From Candidatus Solibacter usitatus (GTDB taxonomy: Bacteria; Acidobacteriota; Terriglobia; Bryobacterales; Bryobacteraceae), in NCBI GenBank assembly GCA_016213245.1, contig JACRBC010000070.1, positions 1-33,093 on the forward strand: DNA of 33,093 bases. Direction: 5' to 3'. Below, in pieces: positions 23,678 through 31,148 of the stretch; within the stretch, counting starts at the first letter, position 1; every line of letters starts with the position of its first letter. The notes below the pieces were generated by a model. That model was given only the letters and a program-made list of their open reading frames with translations, was not told where the DNA came from and did no database searches. A program made the translations under genes and the position numbers.

Positions 23678-24261
23678 AGATTGATCCCCGCGCGCCACAG
23701 CATGTACCCCACGGCCTGCCTCAGGTAGAGCCACCTCTCCTGCCACGTGCCCCGCGGCGCGTGAGGCCGCGGAGAGCCGTAGGCCGTCACGCCCTCGTCC
23801 TCCAGAATTCGCTTGGCCCGGAAGATGTGATACCCGTCGCTCACCACCACCGCCGACTTCAACCCCATGCGGTTCATGATCTGGCCGGCGGCGATCAGGC
23901 TGCGCACGGTGGAGTCACCCTCGGCTTCCACCACGATCCGCTCGGCCGGCACCCCGCGCCGGACCAGGTAGTCGCGTCCCACCTGGCCTTCGGTAAACTG
24001 CCGGTCGCCGCCCGCCCCGCCGGTGGTCAGAACGTAGGCCGCCAGCTCCCGCCGGTACAGATCCAGGGCATGGTCCAGCCGCGCCTGCAGCACCGGCGAA
24101 GGCCGCCCGTTGTACTCCGCCGCCCCCAGCACCACGATGACGTCCGCTTTCCGCGCCTCGTCGATCCTCGAATACCGTTCAATCGTCCGGGCGGTCACGA
24201 GCAGGTACCCCGCCGCCGCGAGCACAGCCAGGAGAATCGCGATGGAGAACAGGCGCTTCAT
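23674..24261 (-). CDS. DUF218 family membrane-anchored protein (SanA/YdcF/ElyC type)
   Basis: A 195-residue protein with an N-terminal membrane helix (F-S-I-A-I-L-L-A-V-L-A-A-A-G-Y-L-L-V, about 4-22) and a DUF218 domain. Landmarks are V-I-V-V-L-G-A-A-E-Y-N-G-R-P-S, T-T-G-G-A-G-G-D, and E-A-E-G-D-S-T-V-R-S; in the family the acidic-Ser/Thr block reads E-x-x-S-x-x-T-x-E-N. V-V-V-S-D-G-Y-H-I-F-R-A is also typical. Members (ElyC, SanA) affect cell-envelope synthesis and vancomycin tolerance; their biochemistry is unclear. It is overlapped by GTGA with the methyltransferase and divergent from the SpoU gene by only 26 bp. Confidence 0.88.
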   Translation of the reverse strand: MKRLFSIAILLAVLAAAGYLLVTARTIERYSRIDEARKADVIVVLGAAEYNGRPSPVLQARLDHALDLYRRELAAYVLTTGGAGGDRQFTEGQVGRDYLVRRGVPAERIVVEAEGDSTVRSLIAAGQIMNRMGLKSAVVVSDGYHIFRAKRILEDEGVTAYGSPRPHAPRGTWQERWLYLRQAVGYMLWRAGINL

Positions 24262-24275
24262 CGTGCGATATCGAT

Positions 24276-24282
24276 TATTCTA
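24276..24282. promoter_or_regulatory. Symmetric divergent -10, with leaderless signature for the SpoU gene
   Basis: In the 26-bp gap between divergent starts, TATTCT (24276-24281, plus) and TAGAAT (24282-24277, minus) overlap within TTATTCTAA. TATTCT ends 6 bp before the ATG at 24288, the spacing expected for leaderless transcription. Confidence 0.5.
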
Positions 24283-24287
24283 ACGTC

Positions 24288-25079
24288 ATGAGCCGGGCGG
24301 AGATCATCACCAGCGGCCGCAATCCGCTGCTCAAGGAAACCAGGCGGGCCCTGTCGCGCGGTACTCTCACCGTCGACGGCCTGTGCGTGGCCGAGACCTT
24401 CCACCTGCTGGAGGAGGCGCTTCGCTCGGGGCTGGAGACTCCCGTCGTCGTGGCCGCCTCCAGCGTGCGTGCCGTGGTGGAGCGGCGCGTCGGCCGGCTG
24501 AAGGGCGTCCGCCTCGTCACGGTCCCGGACGAACTGTTTCAGGAGATCTCGGCCACCGAGGCCGCCCAGGGCGTTCTGGCGCTGGTGCGGCCTCCGCTCT
24601 GGACCATCGACCACGTCTTCCGCGACCGCCCTCTCGTCATCGTCCTGGACGGCTTGCAGGACCCGGGCAACGCCGGCGCCATCGTCCGCTCGGCCGAAGC
24701 GTTCGGCGCCACCGGCCTCATCTGGCTGAAAGGCTCGGCCAGCCCGTGGAACTCCAAGACGCTGCGCGCCAGCGCGGGCTCCCTCTTCCGCGTGCCCTTT
24801 GTCGAGGGAATGGACGCCGCCATGGCCCGCGCCGCCCTCAGCCAGCGCCGGGCCACCATCTTCATCACCGTGCCCCGCGGCGGCGTCGCCGCCAACCAGG
24901 CCGACCTCTCCCGCCCCTGCGCCTTCGTCATCGGCGGCGAGGGCCACGGCGTCAGCCAGGAGATGCGCGGCGCCGGCGCCGGCCTGCACATCCCCACCGC
25001 CGGCGTCGAAAGCCTGAATGCCGGCCTCGCCGCCGGCATCCTGCTCTACGAGGCCTGGCGCCAGAGGGCCCGTCCGTGA
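24288..25079 (+). CDS. SpoU/TrmH-family RNA 2'-O-methyltransferase
   Basis: A 263-residue SPOUT methyltransferase acting on ribose in rRNA or tRNA. The N-terminal substrate-binding domain (about 1-100) is RlmB-like. Trefoil-knot motifs are D-P-G-N-A-G-A-I-V-R (125-134), F-V-I-G-G-E-G-H-G-V-S (213-223) and E-S-L-N-A-G-L-A-A-G-I-L-L-Y-E (241-255). All are intact. The start ATG has a -10-like TATTCT 6 bp upstream and no Shine-Dalgarno, which suggests a leaderless mRNA. It overlaps RarA by GTGA. Which RNA and position are modified cannot be told from sequence. Confidence 0.93.
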   Translation: MSRAEIITSGRNPLLKETRRALSRGTLTVDGLCVAETFHLLEEALRSGLETPVVVAASSVRAVVERRVGRLKGVRLVTVPDELFQEISATEAAQGVLALVRPPLWTIDHVFRDRPLVIVLDGLQDPGNAGAIVRSAEAFGATGLIWLKGSASPWNSKTLRASAGSLFRVPFVEGMDAAMARAALSQRRATIFITVPRGGVAANQADLSRPCAFVIGGEGHGVSQEMRGAGAGLHIPTAGVESLNAGLAAGILLYEAWRQRARP

Positions 25080-26377
25080 GCCTGTTTGAAACCACGCCCG
25101 GCCTCGACTCCGCCGCTCCCCGCCCTTTGGCCGAGCGCATGCGCCCGGCCACGCTCGACGACTACGTCGGCCAGGAACACATCCTCGGCCCGGCCAAGCC
25201 GCTCCGCGTCCAGATCGAAAAGGACCGCCTCACCTCGCTCATCCTCTGGGGTCCGCCCGGCGTCGGCAAGACCACCCTCGCCTTCCTCGTCGCCCGCCAC
25301 ACGCGCTGCGCCTTCATCCCCTTCAGCGCCGTCCTCAGCGGCATGAAGGAGATCAAGGAGGTGATGGCCCAGGCCCAGCGCAATCGCGACCAGGGCCGCC
25401 GCACCGTCCTGTTCGTGGACGAGATTCACCGTTTCAACAAAGCCCAGCAGGACGCCTTCCTGCCCTACGTCGAGCGCGGCGATATCATCCTGATCGGCGC
25501 CACCACTGAGAACCCCTCGTTCGAGGTCATCTCCGCCCTGCTCTCCCGCTCCAAGGTCTACGCCCTGCGGCCGCTCACCTGCGAAGAGACCGTCACCCTG
25601 CTCAAACGCTCGCTGCCCGAGGTCCAGGTCACCGCCGCCGATGACCTGCTCGAACAGATCGCCGTCTACGCCTCCGGAGACGCCCGCACGGCCTATAACA
25701 TCCTGGAAATCGCCGCCGCCGCCAGCACCGGCGGCGCCCTGGCCACGCAGGCCGTCGAGGACGCCGTCCAGCGCAAGATGCTGCTCTACGACAAGGGCGG
25801 CGAGGAGCACTTCAACCTCGTCTCGGCGCTCCACAAGAGCGTGCGCTCCTCCGACCCCGACGCCGCCCTCTACTGGCTGGCCCGCATGCTGGAGGCCGGC
25901 GAGGACCGCATGTACATCGCCCGCCGCCTGGTCCGCATGGCCGTCGAGGACGTCGGCCTGGCCGATCCCCGCGCCGTCGAACAGGCCATCGCCTGCATGC
26001 AGACCGTCCACTTCCTCGGCGTTCCGGAAGGCGACCAGGCGCTGGCGCAGGCCGCCATCTACCTGGCCGTTGCCCCCAAGTCCGACGCCGCCTACCGGGC
26101 GCTCAGCGCCGCCCGCGACCTGGTCCGCTCCAGCCCCGCCGAACCGGTGCCCATGCAACTCCGCAACGCCCCCACCCGCGCCATGAAGCAGTGGGGCTAC
26201 GCCGAGGGCTACCAGCACGCACACCTCAACGACAACGGACTCACGGCCATGCAGTGCCTGCCCGATGCGCTCGCCGGAGCGCGCTTCTATGAGCCCACGC
26301 CCCGCGGCATCGAGGAGCGCATCCGCAAGCGCCTGGACGAAATCCGCCTGTGGGTCGAGTCCCAGCGCCGGCCGTAA
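25076..26377 (+). CDS. rarA: Replication-associated recombination protein RarA (MgsA/WRNIP1 family)
   Basis: An AAA+ ATPase that acts at stalled replication forks. The frame is open far upstream, but the start is GTG 25076, overlapping the SpoU stop; this gives 433 residues, the usual length. Walker A G-P-P-G-V-G-K-T (59-66), Walker B V-L-F-V-D-E (111-116), sensor 1 G-A-T-T-E-N-P-S-F (141-149) and R-L-V-R-M-A-V-E-D-V-G-L-A-D in the C-terminal helical domain are all present. The ending N-D-N-G-L-T-A-M-Q-C-L-P is also family-typical. It is coupled to the methyltransferase and ends 2 bp from the convergent RidA-like gene. Confidence 0.95.
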   Translation: MSLFETTPGLDSAAPRPLAERMRPATLDDYVGQEHILGPAKPLRVQIEKDRLTSLILWGPPGVGKTTLAFLVARHTRCAFIPFSAVLSGMKEIKEVMAQAQRNRDQGRRTVLFVDEIHRFNKAQQDAFLPYVERGDIILIGATTENPSFEVISALLSRSKVYALRPLTCEETVTLLKRSLPEVQVTAADDLLEQIAVYASGDARTAYNILEIAAAASTGGALATQAVEDAVQRKMLLYDKGGEEHFNLVSALHKSVRSSDPDAALYWLARMLEAGEDRMYIARRLVRMAVEDVGLADPRAVEQAIACMQTVHFLGVPEGDQALAQAAIYLAVAPKSDAAYRALSAARDLVRSSPAEPVPMQLRNAPTRAMKQWGYAEGYQHAHLNDNGLTAMQCLPDALAGARFYEPTPRGIEERIRKRLDEIRLWVESQRRP

Positions 26378-26379
26378 CC

Positions 26380-26814
26380 CTACGGCTTCTTGTAGGCCGT
26401 CACCGTAACCTCGATGCGCGCCGGACCCACCAGCTTCACCCCGCCCACCGTCGTCCGCGCCGGCCGCGGCTCCGGGAAGTAGGTCATGTACACGGCGTTC
26501 ATCCGCTGGAACATCTCGATGTCGGTCAGGTGCACCTGCACCGACACGGCGTCGGCGAACGAGTAGCCGCCCTTCTTCAGAATGGCCCCTACGTTTTCCA
26601 GCGTCTGCTTCACCTCGTCTTCAAACACCGCCGGGTACTTCTGGTCTTTGTCGCGGCCCACCTGTCCGGCGCAGAACAGGAACCCGCCGGCCACGATCCC
26701 CGGCGTGTACGGCCCCGCGGTGGTGGCGCCCTCCGGCACGACAGCCTTCTTGTCGGCCGCCTGCGCCGAGGTCAAGGTCAACAGAATCAGAGCAATCAGT
26801 GTGCAGTTGCGCAT
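26380..26814 (-). CDS. Exported RidA-like (YjgF/YER057c/UK114) protein
   Basis: A 144-residue RidA-family protein with an N-terminal signal peptide (C-T-L-I-A-L-I-L-L-T-L-T-S-A-Q-A, cleavage near residue 19-20). Cytoplasmic RidA deaminates reactive enamines; this one would act outside the cytoplasm. The conserved Arg is present (R120 in P-A-R-T-T-V). The family's I-E-I-E block reads I-E-V-T here, so the second Glu is replaced. On the minus strand, TATCAT (26826-26821) lies 6 bp before the ATG, a leaderless-type spacing. The role is unknown; enamine deaminase activity is only an inference. Confidence 0.88.
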   Translation of the reverse strand: MRNCTLIALILLTLTSAQAADKKAVVPEGATTAGPYTPGIVAGGFLFCAGQVGRDKDQKYPAVFEDEVKQTLENVGAILKKGGYSFADAVSVQVHLTDIEMFQRMNAVYMTYFPEPRPARTTVGGVKLVGPARIEVTVTAYKKP

Positions 26815-26936
26815 TACCAGATGATAGCCGATGGCCTATGCGCAGTAGGCAGTCAGTCCCAGGTCTCTTTGGTACCCATGTACCCCTCGCGATTGCAACC
26901 TTGCCTCTATTGAGTGAACCGAAGCCGGCCGACATC

Positions 26937-27329
26937 ATGAGTTTGTGGGTTGACCATATGAACTTGTTCCCTGCATCCGAACCAATCACCCCCGGCAAGA
27001 GGGGCAGAACCGACCGCAGGACATCGGATCGCTTTCCGATCTCCCGCGAAGTACGTTTCAAGATGATGAGTAAGCGGCTCGGCGACGAAGCCGGCTCCGG
27101 CACCACCATCAACATGAGCAGCAGCGGCGTCCTGTTCCAGACCGAAAAGCCGCTCATCCCCGGAAAACGCCTGGAAATGGCCATCAGTTGGCCCGCCCAG
27201 CTCGACAACCGTTGCGCCCTCAAGCTGTTGGCCCGCGGCCGCGTCGTGCGCTCGGAGGGCGGCGCCACCGCGGTCGAAATCCAGCAGTACGAGTTCCGCA
27301 CCGTGGGCATCCACGGCCTGGCGGTCTAA
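26937..27329 (+). CDS. PilZ-domain protein
   Basis: A c-di-GMP-binding PilZ domain with a short N-terminal extension, 130 residues from the ATG at 26937. The two ligand motifs are R28-T-S-D-R32 (RxxxR) and N59-M-S-S-S-G64 ([D/N]xSxxG). The barrel continues through L-E-M-A-I-S-W-P to G-R-V-V-R-S-E-G-G. The start is uncertain: a second ATG at 26958 and an in-frame extension to 26799 also exist, and no clear Shine-Dalgarno is seen. A strong terminator follows. It probably is a single-gene unit that transmits c-di-GMP to an unknown partner. Confidence 0.9.
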   Translation: MSLWVDHMNLFPASEPITPGKRGRTDRRTSDRFPISREVRFKMMSKRLGDEAGSGTTINMSSSGVLFQTEKPLIPGKRLEMAISWPAQLDNRCALKLLARGRVVRSEGGATAVEIQQYEFRTVGIHGLAV

Positions 27330-27348
27330 GTCCCAATCCTCCTCTGAA

Positions 27349-27386
27349 GGCCCCGCGCCCCTTTCCGGACCGCGGGGCCCTTTTTC
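27349..27386 (+). terminator. Intrinsic terminator after the PilZ gene
   Basis: Stem GGCCCCGCG (27349-27357) and CGCGGGGCC (27371-27379), 9 bp with a 13-base loop, is followed after one C by TTTTT. It lies 20 bp after the PilZ stop and separates it from the Fe-S gene. Confidence 0.85.
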
Positions 27387-27415
27387 TTCCCCCTGCTGCG
27401 CTACCATCTCTCCTG

Positions 27416-29287
27416 ATGGCCGAACGCCTTCTCCTTCTCGCCCTCATCGCCACGTCGCTGGCCGGCTTCTCCCTGCGCTTGGCCCGCGTTCTCCGCATCA
27501 TTCTCTCCGCCCGCCCCGACTCGGATTTCCAGCTCGCCCCACTCGGCCGCCGCGCCTGGCGCTTCTTCCGCGACGTGCTCTGCCAGGCCAAGGTGATTCG
27601 CGAGCGGCCGCTGCCCGGCCTCGCCCACGCCTTCGTCTTCTGGGGCTTCTGCGCCTTCTCCGTCGTCACCCTCAACCACATCGCCCTCGGCTTCGGCTTC
27701 GAGTTCATCCGCGCCGGCGGCGGCTTCATCGGTCCCATCTACTTCGCCAAGGCCTTCGTCTTCGCCCTGCTGGTCGCCGTCTCCATCACCGGACTCGCCG
27801 TCCGCCGCCTGGTCGTGCGCCCCAAGTGGCTCGGCGAGAAGGTCTCGTGGGAATCCGGCTTCATCGCCCTGCTCATCCTGCTCCTGATGCTCACCTACAT
27901 GGCCGACTACCTGTGGCGGCCCCCTCTGGAAACCAACGGCGGAAAAGCCCTGTGGTGGCTCCACACCCTTGCCCTGCTCGTCTTCCTCCCCCTCATCCCG
28001 CACACCAAGCATCTCCACCTGCTGCTCAGCCCCTTCGCCGTCTTCCTCTCCCGCGGCGGCTTCAGCCGTATTCCTCCGCTGGCCGGCGATGAGGACTTCG
28101 GCCTCGACTCCGGCAAGGACGTCACACGCCTGCTCGCTCTCCAGGCCTTCTCCTGCGTCGAGTGCGGCCGCTGCCAGCAGCACTGCCCGGCCCACAACAC
28201 CGGCAAGACGCTCAACCCCAAGGCCATCGCTCTCGGCCTCCGCGGCTATCTCAACCAGAACGGCGCCGGCTCGGCCGAACCGCTGCTCGGCGTCCACCTC
28301 AGCGAGCGCGCCGTCTTTGAGTGCACCACCTGCGGCGCCTGTGAATACCAGTGCCCCGTCGGCATCGAGCACCTGCCGCTGATCATCGGCCTCCGCCGCG
28401 GCGCCGTCAACACCGGCAAGTGGGAGGACGAGTACGGCGGCGAGCTCTTCCTCAAGCTCGAGCGCAACGGCAACCCGCTGGGAATGAGCCCGCTTGAGCG
28501 CGACCGCTTCATTCAGAAAAACGCCCTGCCCCTCTTCGACGGCTCGCAGGAGTACTGCCTGTGGCTCGGCTGCATGGGCTCCTACGACCCCCAGGGCCGC
28601 GAGATCGTCTTGGCGCTGGTCCAGATTCTCCGCCACTTGAACGTCACCTTCGGCGTGCTGAAGAAGGAAAAATGCACCGGTGACGCCGCCCGCCGCCTCG
28701 GCAACGACCTCGCCTTCCAGCAGCTCGCCGGGTTCAACATCCAGCAGATGCAGGCCGCCAAGGTCTCCAAGCTCATCTCCATCTGCCCCCACTGCGTGCG
28801 CACCATCGGCGAGGACTGGCGCGAGCTCGGCGCGTCATTCAACATCGTCCACCACTCCGTGTTCTTGGACCGCCACCAGGCCGGGCTCCCGTCCGCTTCA
28901 CCCGATGGCAGTGTCACCTATCACGACCCCTGCTACCTCGGCCGCTACCAGGACGTCTACGACGAACCGCGCGCCGTCGCCGCCGCCGCCGGCGCTTTGG
29001 TCGACCCGCCCCGCGCCCGCCAGCGCAGCTTCTGCTGCGGCGCCGGCGGCGGCCTGGTCTTCCTCGGCGAGGAGACCGGCACGCGCGTCAGCCACACCCG
29101 CGCTCAGGAGCTGATCGACACCGGCGCCTCCGTCATCGCCGCCGCCTGCCCCTTCTGCAACAGCATGTTCCGCGACGCCCTGCCGGCGCTGAAGCCCGAA
29201 GGCGCGCCCGCGCTGCTCGACATCGCCCAAATCGCCGCCGTCCGCCTGCATCAGGAAAGCCCCGGCCGCCAGAGCCCCGACAGGTAG
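27416..29287 (+). CDS. Membrane-bound Fe-S oxidoreductase (FadF/EMO type; likely ETF:quinone oxidoreductase)
   Basis: A 623-residue fusion. Residues 1-215 form a membrane domain like the NarI-type cytochrome b subunit (histidines in P-G-L-A-H-A-F, T-L-N-H-I, W-W-L-H-T and H-T-K-H-L-H). Two [4Fe-4S] motifs follow: C247-x2-C-x2-C-x3-C257 and C303-x2-C-x2-C-x3-C313. Two CCG (heterodisulfide reductase subunit B-like) modules follow: C381/C385/C420/C457/C460 and C506/C540/C541/C578/C581. This order matches FadF/DUF224 proteins that pass electrons from electron-transfer flavoprotein to menaquinone in fatty-acid oxidation. No etfAB genes are adjacent. The ATG at 27416 starts the first membrane helix. 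The last codons come from a 15-bp tandem repeat. Confidence 0.9.
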   Translation: MAERLLLLALIATSLAGFSLRLARVLRIILSARPDSDFQLAPLGRRAWRFFRDVLCQAKVIRERPLPGLAHAFVFWGFCAFSVVTLNHIALGFGFEFIRAGGGFIGPIYFAKAFVFALLVAVSITGLAVRRLVVRPKWLGEKVSWESGFIALLILLLMLTYMADYLWRPPLETNGGKALWWLHTLALLVFLPLIPHTKHLHLLLSPFAVFLSRGGFSRIPPLAGDEDFGLDSGKDVTRLLALQAFSCVECGRCQQHCPAHNTGKTLNPKAIALGLRGYLNQNGAGSAEPLLGVHLSERAVFECTTCGACEYQCPVGIEHLPLIIGLRRGAVNTGKWEDEYGGELFLKLERNGNPLGMSPLERDRFIQKNALPLFDGSQEYCLWLGCMGSYDPQGREIVLALVQILRHLNVTFGVLKKEKCTGDAARRLGNDLAFQQLAGFNIQQMQAAKVSKLISICPHCVRTIGEDWRELGASFNIVHHSVFLDRHQAGLPSASPDGSVTYHDPCYLGRYQDVYDEPRAVAAAAGALVDPPRARQRSFCCGAGGGLVFLGEETGTRVSHTRAQELIDTGASVIAAACPFCNSMFRDALPALKPEGAPALLDIAQIAAVRLHQESPGRQSPDR

Positions 29288-29325
29288 AGCCCCGACCGTC
29301 AGGTAGGGGGTACCCACCCGCCTGC
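29256..29325 (+). repeat. Three imperfect 15-bp tandem repeats and adjoining palindrome
   Basis: Units at 29256-29270, 29271-29285 and 29286-29300 share (A)(R)AGCCCCG; the latter two begin AGAGCCCCGAC. They encode the terminal Q-S-P-D-R of the Fe-S protein and cross its stop. A palindromic GGGTACCC-centred stretch follows. The block resembles a small REP-like element; distribution elsewhere in the genome is not visible. Confidence 0.6.
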
Positions 29326-29358
29326 TGGCGCGCGCGGCTCTCACCCTGCCCAAACCTG

Positions 29359-29388
29359 TTGCGCAGCCCGAGAACGGTTCGCTATAGT
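29359..29388 (+). promoter_or_regulatory. Promoter of tRNA-Lys
   Basis: TTGCGC (29359-29364) and TATAGT (29383-29388), with an 18-bp spacer, lie 20 bp before the tRNA. Confidence 0.6.
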
Positions 29389-29408
29389 GGTGTCTGCCGC
29401 AAGCAGTG

Positions 29409-29484
<76 letters not shown>

Positions 29485-29530
29485 TTTCTATTCAGTCACT
29501 TACAAACTGCCCAATCCCTACTGCGAGACT

Positions 29531-29552
29531 GTTGTCAGCGCCGTTGTCAGCA
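29531..29552 (-). repeat. Putative recombinase arm-type sites, tRNA side
   Basis: GTTGTCAGC occurs twice in tandem (29531-29539, 29543-29551; 12-bp period) between the tRNA and the end of the integrase gene. The longer GCCGTTGTCAGCA (29540-29552) is repeated exactly at 30855-30867 on the other side of the gene. Such direct repeats are characteristic of tyrosine-recombinase arm sites; this assignment is inferred. Confidence 0.5.
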
Positions 29553-29558
29553 CCGGCG

Positions 29559-30824
29559 TTAGCCTGTCCGCCGATGCGGCATAACCAGCAGTTTGGCCTT
29601 CGGCTTCGGGCTGGAATCGTCCGGCTCTCCGGTCTCTTCCCGATTTGCCTCCCGCCCGAATAGCCGGTCCATCCTCTCGGCCGATTCCCGGTCGCTGCCA
29701 TTGAACAAATGGCCATAGGTGTCCATGGTGAGTTTGATTGAGGAGTGCCCGAGGCGCTCGGCGATCTTCTTGGGGTGCACGCCTTCGTGAATCAGCAGAC
29801 TCGCGTGGGTGTGCCGCAGGTCGTAGAAACGGATCTTGGGTAGATCGGCCTCCGCGCAAATCGACTGGAAGCGGTGCAAGGCATTTCCTGTGTCGAGCGG
29901 CGTGCCGCGCCCGGACGTGAACACGAAGCCCAGATCTTGCCAGTCCTCGCCGGCCAGGGCCTTCTGCTGCGCCTGTACGTCCTGGTGCCGCTGGAGGCCT
30001 TCCACCGCGACGGCGGGTAATTCGATGGTCCTGCGGCTTGACGCCGTCTTCGGCCCCTTCAAGAGCCAGCGCGGGCCAGCCTCGCCCTTCCGCCGCCGAG
30101 TGAACTGCAACGAGTGATTCACCGTGAGGCGCGCAGTTGCCAGCTGCAAGTCACGCCACTTCAGGCCGAGGAGTTCGCCTTTGCGCAGTCCGGTCGTGAT
30201 GCCCAGCACATAGAGCGCTTCGTACCGGTCGCCCTGTACGGAGCGCAGGAACCGCTGAGCCTGCTCGGGTGTGAAGCATCGAATTGGAACAGCACCTGAC
30301 TTCAGCCGGATTCTCGACTTGCGCGACCGTGCCGAAGCCGGGTTGGCCGAGATGTAGTTGTAGTCCACCGCCAATTGCAGCGCGCTGCGCAGGACCGCGT
30401 AGGCATAGCGGATGGTCCTCGACGAAAGGGGTTTTCCGGTTCGAGTGGAGGTCTTTTTCCGCAGCGTCTGCAGCAGGCGATCCACCTCCTGGACCGTCAG
30501 GCGGTTCAGCGGCAAGAGCCCGAGTACGGGCTCGATGTGCTGGGTGATGTGGTATCGGTAGTCCTCGAACGTAGACGGCTCGATCCCGTCGCCTTCCTGG
30601 CATTGCGCCAGGAACACCTTCAGGAACTCGCCAACGGTCAGCCTCCCCGCCTTGGTGTCCAACCCCCGCCGACATTCACCGACGCGGCTCATCCAGCGCT
30701 CTTCCACCTTCTCGCGCGTCGTCGCCATCACCGTCTGACGGCGCGCCCCTGCTGCCAGGTACTGGGCAGGGATTTCCATTGCCCAGTAGAGTTTCCCCTT
30801 GCGCTCGATGCGATATGACTTCAA
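29559..30824 (-). CDS. Tyrosine recombinase / integrase
   Basis: A 421-residue site-specific recombinase. An N-terminal arm-binding region (about 1-60) is followed by a SAM-like core-binding domain (about 62-160) and the catalytic domain (about 180-390). Catalytic residues are R214 (G-L-R-K-G-E-L), a Lys in the K-G-P-K-T loop (256/259), R337 in Y-D-L-R-H-T-H (Tyr replaces the first His of H-x-x-R), H360 (L-G-H-S-S) and the nucleophile Y370 (M-D-T-Y-G-H). It looks complete. The start is TTG at 30824-30822, supported by AGGAGG 8 bases upstream. Transcription runs toward the tRNA. Closest in layout to phage/ICE integrases that use tRNA genes. Confidence 0.94.
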   Translation of the reverse strand: MKSYRIERKGKLYWAMEIPAQYLAAGARRQTVMATTREKVEERWMSRVGECRRGLDTKAGRLTVGEFLKVFLAQCQEGDGIEPSTFEDYRYHITQHIEPVLGLLPLNRLTVQEVDRLLQTLRKKTSTRTGKPLSSRTIRYAYAVLRSALQLAVDYNYISANPASARSRKSRIRLKSGAVPIRCFTPEQAQRFLRSVQGDRYEALYVLGITTGLRKGELLGLKWRDLQLATARLTVNHSLQFTRRRKGEAGPRWLLKGPKTASSRRTIELPAVAVEGLQRHQDVQAQQKALAGEDWQDLGFVFTSGRGTPLDTGNALHRFQSICAEADLPKIRFYDLRHTHASLLIHEGVHPKKIAERLGHSSIKLTMDTYGHLFNGSDRESAERMDRLFGREANREETGEPDDSSPKPKAKLLVMPHRRTG

Positions 30825-30854
30825 TTCGGCGTCCTCCTGTGGAGGATGCTATAG

Positions 30855-30867
30855 GCCGTTGTCAGCA
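30855..30867 (-). repeat. Putative recombinase site upstream of integrase
   Basis: GCCGTTGTCAGCA repeats the 13-bp site at 29540-29552 exactly. It lies 30 bp upstream of the integrase TTG, between it and the excisionase-like gene, where binding by integrase could also regulate transcription. Confidence 0.5.
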
Positions 30868-30885
30868 AATAATCAGTAGGTGGCA

Positions 30886-31137
30886 CTACGTTGCCGGCTG
30901 CCATGTGCAGCCTTCCCGGGCCTCGTTTTGCTCCATCCACTGCAGGAGTGCGCTTTCCCGAACGCGCAGCATCGTTCTACTGCGGTGATTTGTACCCCCG
31001 AAACGAACCACCGGCAGCGTGCCGTCGTTCATGAGACGGTAAGCTGTGGCCCGGCTGACGCCCAGGACCTGCATGACTTCCCTGGCACGCAGCAGCCGAT
31101 CTCCGCACTCGGTTCCAGGCGCCCGCGCTGCGATCAT
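30886..31137 (-). CDS. Excisionase-like helix-turn-helix protein
   Basis: An 83-residue MerR/excisionase-type winged helix. R-A-R-E-V-M-Q-V-L-G-V-S-R-A-T-A-Y-R-L-M-N-D-G is a standard HTH_17 motif (about 17-39), followed by the wing L-P-V-V-R-F-G-G and R-V-R-E-S-A-L-L-Q-W-M-E. It probably directs excision by the integrase and may control its expression. ATG 31137 is preceded by AGGAGGA at about 6 bases, and this ribosome site overlaps the stop of the XRE gene upstream. It lies 61 bp before the integrase gene. Confidence 0.85.
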   Translation of the reverse strand: MIAARAPGTECGDRLLRAREVMQVLGVSRATAYRLMNDGTLPVVRFGGTNHRSRTMLRVRESALLQWMEQNEAREGCTWQPAT

Positions 31138-31148
31138 ATGTACTCCTC

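Noticed and set aside
24383..25075. Upstream extension of the RarA frame
   Set aside because: It overlaps the whole SpoU gene; GTG 25076 gives the normal RarA length.
27401..28792. 463-codon minus-strand frame opposite the Fe-S protein
   Set aside because: Antisense to conserved cysteine motifs; the translation is an E/G/A-rich shadow.
29492..29716. Small minus-strand frame after the tRNA
   Set aside because: It overlaps the integrase 3' end in another frame and has no recognisable content.
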